Below the pieces are notes generated by a model, which was not told the origin of the DNA, did no database searches, and worked only from the letters and a program-made list of their open reading frames with translations. From Phalacrocorax aristotelis (taxonomy: Eukaryota; Chordata; Aves; Suliformes; Phalacrocoracidae): a stretch of 64,000 nt of DNA. Shown in pieces: positions 55,801-64,000 of the stretch (positions within the stretch are counted from its first letter, which is position 1; each line of letters starts with the position of its first letter). Where the stretch lies: contig NC_134280.1 of assembly GCF_949628215.1 (NCBI RefSeq), positions 51,238,621-51,302,620 of the forward strand, given 5' to 3'. The position numbers and the translations under genes are program-made.

Positions 55801-57190
55801 AGCATTTGAACTCATTAGTGCTTAAAAGCTATCTTTCTGTTTTTTGAAAACCTTTTTAGAACTATTCTGTTGTTTACTTCTATATTTTTCTCTTTTCAGG
55901 CGATTAAAGCATGTTTGGCCATATAACATGTTCTGTGTGGCCCCCTCTTCTCCCCCGTTATTTCATAGATTTTCTGTACTTCACAAAGATATTTGCTTTT
56001 CCACTAATGGTATAACTCTTAACTGCACTAAATAAAAAAACAGCCCAAAAGCAAACCGCAAAAAAACCAAATCCCACTCAAAACAACCCTTTATAAAGCA
56101 CCACAAGAATTTATTTCATTTGTGTCTAGAAAAAAGAGTGATGAAACGTGCATGTTTAAAGGGAGAACTTTCTTTTACTGATCTGGAGCTTAATTGGAGC
56201 ACTGGGCTAGCTATTGAGTTTTACTGATGTCTTGAGTATGTGATAAAGGAGAAAAGGTTGCTTTTCATATTAAGGGCAGATGTATTTGAAGAAAATGAAA
56301 AAGTTGGATGAAATGGTAGCTCTGCTGAAGTTTGTGTTTCTGGGATTTCCCCTATATTTGTACATTTAAAGTAACTGCATTATTGTTTGGTATTTCTTCC
56401 TTGTCAGTATAGTATCTGAGCACCCACTAGAGTGTTGAGTGACATGATTTAACATGCAGCTTGGTGCAGTTTGTTCCCTTTCTACTCTGTGTGTGTCTTG
56501 GTTAACAACAAACAAGCAAATTGATCTTATGCCAAATGCCAGTGGTTGGTAATCCCTCTAAAATCAAATTGTCTTCTCGCAATTCATTGGGAAGCATTTG
56601 CTACTAGTGAAGCAGGTCTCTCAGGGGAGTAATATTAGAATTCCCAATAAGGAGCAAAAATATGGGAGTGTATCTTATAAACAACCAAGATCATGTAGAT
56701 AAATAGTAAACATCAGAAATTATATTATTTTCTCTTCTGTGTCCAAGACTGATGTGGCTTTATTCCAGTAGACATATTAAAGATATTTTTTTGACCCAAG
56801 AAGAAAATGAGGGGTCAGCTGCTTAAGTGGTGTAAACACCCAGAGCGCCAGAGGAGACAGACACTCTTGGTTTAGCCAAGCAGATAACTACAGATTTTGT
56901 GTTAAGTGTTTATATTGCCCTATCAACCCAAATGAGTGTGTTTCAATTTTTTTTTCATATGTGAGGATCTGGCACTGCAAATTCAATTTAAATTCTAATG
57001 GGAGCGTGACTAGAGTTACATAAATGATGTCGGCCTTCACATTAGAGTAGATATCTACAGCAAAGATTGCAATGTGGATTCTTACCTTGCAAATGAACAT
57101 ACTGATGGCTGTCCATGCACTCATATTCTTCTTTCTCTCCTCTTTCCTCTGGGTGTCAAGTATAGAGTTGTTTATGCCAAATAGCATAAT
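49808..57190. other. Gene-free stretch
   Basis: No exon, RNA gene or clear mobile element recognised. It is AT-rich, with an A/C-rich tract at 56033-56090. Confidence 0.5.
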
Positions 57191-57195
57191 TTCTC

Positions 57196-57285
57196 AGGGA
57201 GTGGTTGAGGCTTGCTCCAAACTGCACAGTTGATGTACTCCCCTAAATTGTGGGAGGCCCTGGTTCAAATCCCTGCTCTGTGTCA
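57196..57285 (+). mobile_element. Possible tRNA-derived SINE remnant (box B-like)
   Basis: GGTTCAAATCC at 57262-57272 matches the RNA polymerase III box B (GGTTCRANYCC). About 55 bp upstream is an AGTGGTTGAGG stretch like a decayed box A. The spacing is longer than in tRNAs (about 35 bp), so either an insertion occurred or the box A match is chance. No tRNA cloverleaf can be drawn. Confidence 0.3.
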
Positions 57286-60200
57286 CATGGGAAGGATTTA
57301 ACATAGGTGTTATGACTGTCCCGGCTGTGGGAAAAGCATCAGCTTGAGCTCAGACTTTGAGATCCTTGGGAATCAAACTGTGAGGCACAACAAGGACAGA
57401 GAGGGAGGTCCTGTTGCCCAGGGCTTGTTTTTTCTAAGCCAACAAAGCCTAGTAAATTTAACCTAGATGCATCAATGGCTTTGGGTTAGTCAGGTGGTTT
57501 CTCATCTTATTTTGGTGGAAATATTGTTTGCCTAAAACTTGAGAGATTATGTTGTCTCTACTTCCCTGGAGAGAGCTTCCAAGAAGACAAGCACAGGAGG
57601 AATTAGTAGGAATAACAAGGATTCTCATCCTTAGCTTTTGACAAGGATCGTCCAAGATAATTTTTTTCTTCAGGAGAGAAAAGTCTACAGTTTACTTTTC
57701 CTGGAAAAGTAAAGAGACTGGCAAATGTACACAGGGACGTGAAAGGTAATACAAATGTAAATGACAAATGTATGTATTGTATTTTATTACTGATATGTCT
57801 GTATTAGAAAATACATGGGGAATATTTCTATTTTTTCACAAATACTCCTTGTTTTTATTACATAAAAATAAACCTTTACAAATTCACATGAAATGCAGCC
57901 CCATCTAATGAACTAACCTAGCCTCTAGTTAAAGGAGACCATATTTTCACCTTTTGTAAGCTGTGGGGAAATATTTATGCTTTCAGGAGTCAATGCCTGA
58001 GAATGAAGTTACATAGTTTCTCCAGCCATGCTGACTCATAGCCGAAGACTTTGAGCTGGACAGAGCATAGAGACTACCTCACTGTGTCTTGTTTCTTTAT
58101 CCGGTCTGACCAACTAGCATGATGCATCTGCCACTTCTTGCAAATCACAAGGCATTAGTGAAGGTCTATATGTGTATATGTGGTATGTTGGGAGATACGG
58201 AGGTTATTTCTGATCCTGCCCTGCACCTCCCATTTGCAAGGAATCTGCCATATGCCAAAAAATCTCTGATAGATCCCATCAGATTGAAAAGAGCACTGCA
58301 GCATTTGAGGAGCAGCAGGTCCTAGGGAACAAATTTTGAAGTGACTATTGTCTCCTGTTGAACAGGAACAGTTGTTGGTGTCTCGGCTACATATAATTCA
58401 GTGAATTGCAGTGAATTCCTTCACCATGCTGAGGGATCAAATTGAATGTGTAGAGCTAGTGGGAGGACGGAAGTGTTTGCAGGAGCAGGGGAAATCAGAG
58501 ACTTCCCCTGCTGTCATTTTGGTGTAAATTAGCAGAATCCCAGTGAAATTGCTAAGCCCCAGTAACTCATATAATAAGATCTGACCTGCACTGGATCTCC
58601 TCACAGAGCGTGGTATGCCTCCTAGAGATTATGTAGGTTCCTCTTTGCAGAAACAGATTTTTTAATTGCTTTATTTGGTCTGGATGGTAGATACTTGATT
58701 CTACTAGTATGTCCGCTGCTAATGAAATCTGCAGTAGGGAATCATTTAAAAGTAGTCTATTTTTAACAGTGCTGCTGTAACAATTTAAATGCTCTGAGCC
58801 CTACATACAGAGCATAGACCCTGATGGGCTTTTTGTGTGTGTTTATTAGATGGGAACAGCTGGATATCTGAGAACACAATTTGTTACCAGGGCTGCTTTA
58901 GGTGGTAAAAGGCTGTGGCTTTTCCCCTAGCTCCTCTAAGTTTATTATGAAATCAGACCCTGTTGTATACTATTCATAAGAAGATCTGAAGAGAACGTTG
59001 TTCACCTGGCTCACTAGCCATCTTGGCTATTGCTTCTCTACAGGTTGACCCCTGGCATTGTGGGTGGGAGAGGATACCCTGAAGCAGGTGGCTGCCTATT
59101 GCTCACTCTTCTATTTGTAGGTTATCTGTCACGTTTGTCCAGAGCAAGGAACTTTAAAATATTATTTCCTGAAGAATGGCGAGTTCTCTGCTGTGCTAGG
59201 TGTCCTTTGCACAGGGTTGTTACCTGTCTTTCATTCCGTTTCTGTGAATATGTTTTAATTGCAAGGTTGAAAAGCCATGATTGTAGATTCCCTTCCTGAT
59301 GTTAGTGTAGGGCACTGTCTCCTTGTGTCATTTTGCAGATCTGGTGATAGCAAATGCATCAAAATTAGTGCTGTGTAACAAAACCTGACTAAAGATTATA
59401 GCTGTCTAGTGTTAACTTGTAGCATGTGATTTATAGGACATGGGGAGAGTGGCAATGTCTTCTAACCGTTTAAGCTGGGAACTGTGTAACCATTTGTCAC
59501 TACTACCATAAGAGCTGATCCTCTGGCTCTGCCTGCCTGGTGGAAGCAGATGCCACCACAGGACTTTTCCCAACCATTCTTTCTTCTCTTCTTGCAAGTT
59601 CACTTCACAGGAATAAGAGCACCCTGTCCAGAGTGTGTGACAGCCCTGGGGCCTAAATAGGCATATGCAGGATAGAGTATCCTAATGCAGTTCAGATGCA
59701 TGTATTAGGCATTGTCTTGAGTTCAAGAGAACTATAAGCTCTCACGTGCTTCACTCTGTATTTTGTTGCATGCTCACAGCAAGCACCCAGAAACATAATG
59801 GTTGAAATTACTTTGGCCTTTGGCGGGATTTTGGCTGTTTTATTACTACAGGATTTCTTTTGCTGGGTTTTGTACTAACACATGTCAGCATAAATGTCCT
59901 GACTGAAAGGCTGTCCAAAGGCCTGTATATGCTAAATTGTGAATGGTCAATGTTACACACAAGTCTTGGAATGGTAACAGCAGACACTCAGAAGCAGTAA
60001 ACTACTCCCAACACCTTTTTTTATTAGAAAAAAAAACCCAAACAAAACCAAACCCACAGCAAATTTTTCTGAGAATTGAGTAATAAAACATGTACAGTGT
60101 AGTTGATTTTCTCTGTCTTGTTCCAAGACTTATCTGATCATCATGTCCTCAAAATTCTTTTAAAAATGCTGGCTGTTATTTAAGGATGTTATTGAAGTCC

Positions 60201-60375
60201 TTCCTTTGGAGAGTTCGGGTAAATGTAGAATTTAGTTTAATTAACCTTCAGCAGTCTCTTTCTGCATGAAAAGGTGACCTTTATAAAATGCCAACTACAT
60301 ACCTAAGAACCTGCTGTTTGCATTCTTTGTCTCTATATATAAAAAGTATGTAATTATATAAAGTAAAACACATTA

Positions 60376-60395
60376 AAACATGTTTAAACATGTTT
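60376..60395. promoter_or_regulatory. Two abutting p53-type decamers / FOX-type palindrome
   Basis: The decamer AAACATGTTT occurs twice with no spacer. Each copy matches the p53-family half-site RRRCWWGYYY at all ten positions, with the favoured CATG core. The junction TGTTTAAACA is also a palindromic forkhead-type (TGTTTA) pair. Function cannot be told from sequence; A/T-flanked half-sites are weaker than G/C-flanked ones, and such AT-rich palindromes also arise by chance. Confidence 0.45.
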
Positions 60396-61761
60396 CAGGT
60401 ATTTAAGGACGCTTTAATTTGAACAGTGGTGTTGTATACAGACATACATGGAAAAACTGTGGCCAGTGGTAGGCTCAGCTTGTTCTGAATGTTATGTGAT
60501 TTACCTAAGTCCCATCAGAATATGGGTCTAGAGCTGGGGAGGTTTGAGGGCCATTGTCTAAAAACCAAGTTGTATGTATCTGAGTTATAGCAGTGCTTGG
60601 AGGCGTTGATGGAAGTCACGATAGCTATGGACTAGCCTCTGTTACAGGTATTATAGTAAGAGGGATTCTGTGACCCAAAAAGCCTGTAAACTCACAAGGT
60701 TGAAAAACGTTGGGAAGGCTGCAGCTCAGAGTGGGGGAGATGACTGTCCAGGTCACATTGCATGGCTGCATTTCTGCTGAACCCCTGCTAAGCATGCTGT
60801 CCCCTAGACTGACCTGTCTTTTCTTGTTCTTAGATTCATCACTCATTCACATGCACAATTTCTTCTGTTTTCTTGTGCCAGGCAGTCTAGAAGAGAGACA
60901 TCTAAAAAGCCCTTCTCAACTAACACAAGTGTGAATAAGCACAGTTTTTGGAAAATATGAGATCTACTATGCTTGTTAAGTTCCCCAGATTGAATTTGCC
61001 TTTAATATGCTCTTGGGGTTGGATTTCAAATGTATTTAAGTTTCTAAAGATGCAAACAGATGCTTAGTAAAGCCTTCAAAGGCTTTTAACTTGTTTAGGT
61101 GCTTTTGAAAATCCCTTTAGGTGTCTGTGAGTCTTTAATCCTCAATAAATTTGCAAATCCTTAGAGCCTGTTGTTCAGCATTCAGGGCTTGAACAAGGTC
61201 TGGAGTCTCTGCCTTTTGCCCATATTTCTGTAGGTACATTTATTGCAGCCGGGAGGCTTGCATCCTGACTGTAACTGTGTAAATGCAAATGGAGTCCCGG
61301 TTTTTAATCTGACCCTCAATAGTGCAGCTGTATGATATCAGAATAATTGTTTCAGGCAGAGGGCTTATGGATTTTGTAATTGGCACCTGTCCTGTTGCAA
61401 AGAGGGGATTCTGCTGTCATTATTTGAGAAAAAAATCCTTCTTCCAAAAAAATTTGTATAGAGCGGTTACTTGAATGTTAAAATATACTTATTTATGGCA
61501 TCATACAGCTTGCACGCAATTACAACCTCAGTTTCTTCTGCCAATGGAAACATGATTGTAAACAGATCTGTATTTTAGGGGGAGGGATTCACTTAGGCAA
61601 AAATCAGAGATAAAAATACTGCTAACTGAATAATTTACAGTGGAGATGGATGGCAGAGCTAGTGCAAAAAAAGTGCACTAATTTATCCTTAAAATCCAGC
61701 ACGCACACTGAGATTACTCAGAAATGTTCTTCCGTGGTTCAGAGCTGAAATCAGTCCTGTT

Positions 61762-61785
61762 GCGATGATAGCTCAGTGGTAGAGG
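61762..61785 (+). other. tRNA-like 5' half (box A), decayed
   Basis: TAGCTCAGTGGTAGAGG at 61769-61785 is a full match to a tRNA D-arm with box A: D-stem CTC/GAG and AGTGGTA loop, preceded by seven bases in the acceptor position. Downstream, the anticodon stem pairs poorly and no box B is found at the expected distance. It is best read as a tRNA pseudogene fragment or a tRNA-derived SINE head, not a working tRNA. Confidence 0.4.
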
Positions 61786-64000
61786 AAAAGAGCTCTTGGG
61801 TTTCAGACAGAACAAAAAGTTGCTGGATTTCTTTCCCACAATGTGTTCAGTTTGAATAACTGGTGTTTGGGCTGCTCATTTTAGGACCCAACTCCATTTT
61901 AGAACCTGATTTTGAAGCTCCAGTATGCTGTGAAAGAGATTGCCAGAATAAATATGCAAGAAATACTGCATGCCAAGTAGTGAGTGTAATGAGGTTTAGT
62001 GTGATGGCTGGGAACTGGTCCGTTGCTGTAAGGGAAGCTGCACCTCATGTTAGAAGCTGCCTCTGGTGTCCTTATTGCCAAATTTATTTTTTTTTAATCC
62101 TTTGGTAAATGAGTATGAGGATGATGTCACTTAAGAGCACAGAAGAAATTTTAGCAAACTTACTAATTTAGTAAATGGGGTAAAAGATTTCCACTTATAG
62201 TCTGCAGTGTGAATTTTTAAGTGGAAATTCTAAGGACTTCAGTGTCACATGGAAGCAGTGTTTGGGTAAATCTCATTGAGACAGCTAATCTGCCAATTAA
62301 GTTTTGCTTTGAGAACTGGTTAGGTTGTTTTTCCAGTGATTATTTTTTCCTTTTGCATTTTGCATGGCTCTGCTTATGTAATAATAATTTAAAAAAAGAC
62401 TATTACCCTCATGTAATAAACCCTTGCAAGTGATGAAATGATTGCTGGGAACTAATTGTCTCTGAAGTTTGTACCGTACACTCCTTTTGTTCCTGACACT
62501 TGCTCCATCAGGTCTTATGGGTGTTCCTTATAGAAGATGGAATTACCCTTGGCCAGCTAGCAGTAAAAAGTAATACATTACTCGTCCAGAGTGTGCACTA
62601 GATGATTAAAGAAGGGACCTTTAGAGGCTAAATTTAGTGATGCTGTAGCCTATTTTACTTCTGAAGTTCCCAGTCTCTCTCTTTCTCTGAGATAATGCAG
62701 TATATTCATTTTTCCACTTCCATTATTGCATAATGGTTCTTATCTCTAGTGTCCAACAGTGGGACTTCTTGAGTCGGTGACAGTTTATTTTGACAACTTT
62801 GGAAAAAAAGGTGAAAGTGCCTGAACCATCTGGAACTTTCCATCGACCTGTGCCTCCGCTGAGCTTTGCATTAGGCCCTGGAAGGGGCCTATGGTGGGAT
62901 CACCGTACTTGTTCCTAAATTGTTGTGCAAGGTGGAGTTAAGTCCTGGCACTGAAAAGACTCTGTGCCATAGACTTGTGCTGCCTCAGCTAGGTTTTCGG
63001 AGCTACATTACCCGTAACTGTGAAGGCAAGTGACTCTTCTACAGTATGGTGAGGAACCAGGCTGGAAAAATATGTCTTATTGCAAGGGGCAGTAAACGTA
63101 GGTCAGTGGAGGGCAGGAAAGAGGCTATAGGAATGTTGAGGCAGCAGAGTCAGATCTTTGTATCTTAAGGGTGATGTGGTATTTCAGTAAAGTCTCAGCT
63201 GATTTCTGTATAATGTTAGGTCACTTGTAGCTATTGCTGTTCCTGAGACCTAGATAAGCAGGTTGCTCTGGTGCATGTGGAAAAGCATTACTTTCTATAC
63301 AAGAGTGAGCTCTGAGAGAGAAGATTGTTCAGATCCTTCTGCCCAGTGGTTCCCATGTTTCTTGTAGCCTTTCTGGTGAAAAGGGTGGGGTTTTTTTTGG
63401 CTGTTTTGTTTTTTGAAATTTTTGCTTGTCTTTTGCCCACCCCCCGCCCCCAATCTACTTCCTTCTACCTTGAACTATTCTTCAGAGATGCCTTGACTTC
63501 AGATCCTGGTGCCAGGAGTATGACTCTGGGGTACTGCAGGCTGTCTCTAGTACCTCATCTCTACTATATCAGCACCTTGCTGAAGAGGCAGGTCCTGCTG
63601 ATTGAGAGTTATTCTAGTTCGTCTGCCGGCCAGTGCAACATGGCTTCATCTAGGGTCGTTGACTTGTCCGCCTGCAGCAATAACTTGAGATCTGCCTGCC
63701 ATCAGGATGACACTTCCCACAATATAACCTAGCACTGATTTTTTTTTTAATGTAGGTTTATTGTGTAATGCTGTAAATCATATGGCTGTGTATATCTTTA
63801 GCATAACTGCAGCTTGTAGAAGTGACAATAGTGGTTTGCAGGGCTGAGGAGGCTTTGAGCTCTGCTGCTAACTTGCTTTGTGAACTAAGCCGTAGGATTT
63901 TTGCTCTCTTTGAATGTAAAATTATTTTAAGGCCTGATTTGAGAACTCTTAAATCAGTGCTGACTTTGGGTGTGGTGTTTTTTTTAAGTCTCTAAATATG

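Larger units (their letters stand above)
57286..64000. other. Gene-free stretch to the window end
   Basis: No coding exon is recognised. It holds an A/C-rich tract (60027-60060), the decamer pair at 60376-60395, the tRNA-like box at 61762-61785 and a C-rich block at 63437-63451. Confidence 0.5.

Noticed and set aside
61762-61840. Functional tRNA gene
   Set aside because: The D-arm is good, but the anticodon stem mispairs and box B is missing at the required spacing.
63325-63732. 135-codon open frame on plus
   Set aside because: It crosses T-rich and C-rich low complexity; no motif recognised.

Overview
The window is vertebrate genomic DNA, almost certainly from a bird. It contains CR1 LINE fragments with typical 3' ends (repeats of ATTCTATG), a solo LTR type I know from avian genomes (inverse pair, TGTGCTGG start), no mammalian Alu/L1 sequence, and about 60 kb of intron-like or intergenic DNA with no long reading frames.

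Only one protein-coding gene can be read with certainty. POLR2L (RPB10/RPABC5, the 67-residue zinc-binding subunit shared by RNA polymerases I, II and III) is complete on the minus strand. Its coding exons lie at 11958-12052 and 8259-8367, separated by a 3.6 kb phase-2 intron. Upstream of its start codon is a dense CpG island (about 12195-13800), which is its promoter. In mammals POLR2L is head-to-head with TSPAN4 at human 11p15.5, so the island is probably bidirectional. The 50 kb to its right would then be mostly the long 5' intron of TSPAN4 on the plus strand. I found no tetraspanin coding exon in the window, so this is inference from synteny.

Layout: 1-7.9 kb, no gene recognised, one old CR1 scrap, a T/G low-complexity tract and a small CpG-rich patch; 7.9-12.1 kb, POLR2L; 12.2-13.8 kb, CpG island; 13.8-29.2 kb, gene-free, with a striking 99-nt hairpin at 20210-20308 and a 26-bp perfect palindrome at 18055-18080; 29.2-29.5 kb, CR1 3' end; 33.35-33.93 kb, solo LTR on minus; 46.98-47.92 kb, CR1 with the end of its reverse transcriptase and its 3' UTR; 49.23-49.81 kb, the second solo LTR on plus; 49.8-64 kb, gene-free, with a p53-type/FOX-type palindromic decamer pair, tRNA-like box fragments and A/C-rich tracts.

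The observations most worth checking are the hairpin, which folds like a microRNA precursor, and the two inverted LTRs. The LTRs differ at only 2 of about 554 positions until the last ~26 bp, where they abruptly diverge, a pattern suggesting gene conversion. No new multi-gene system is visible.
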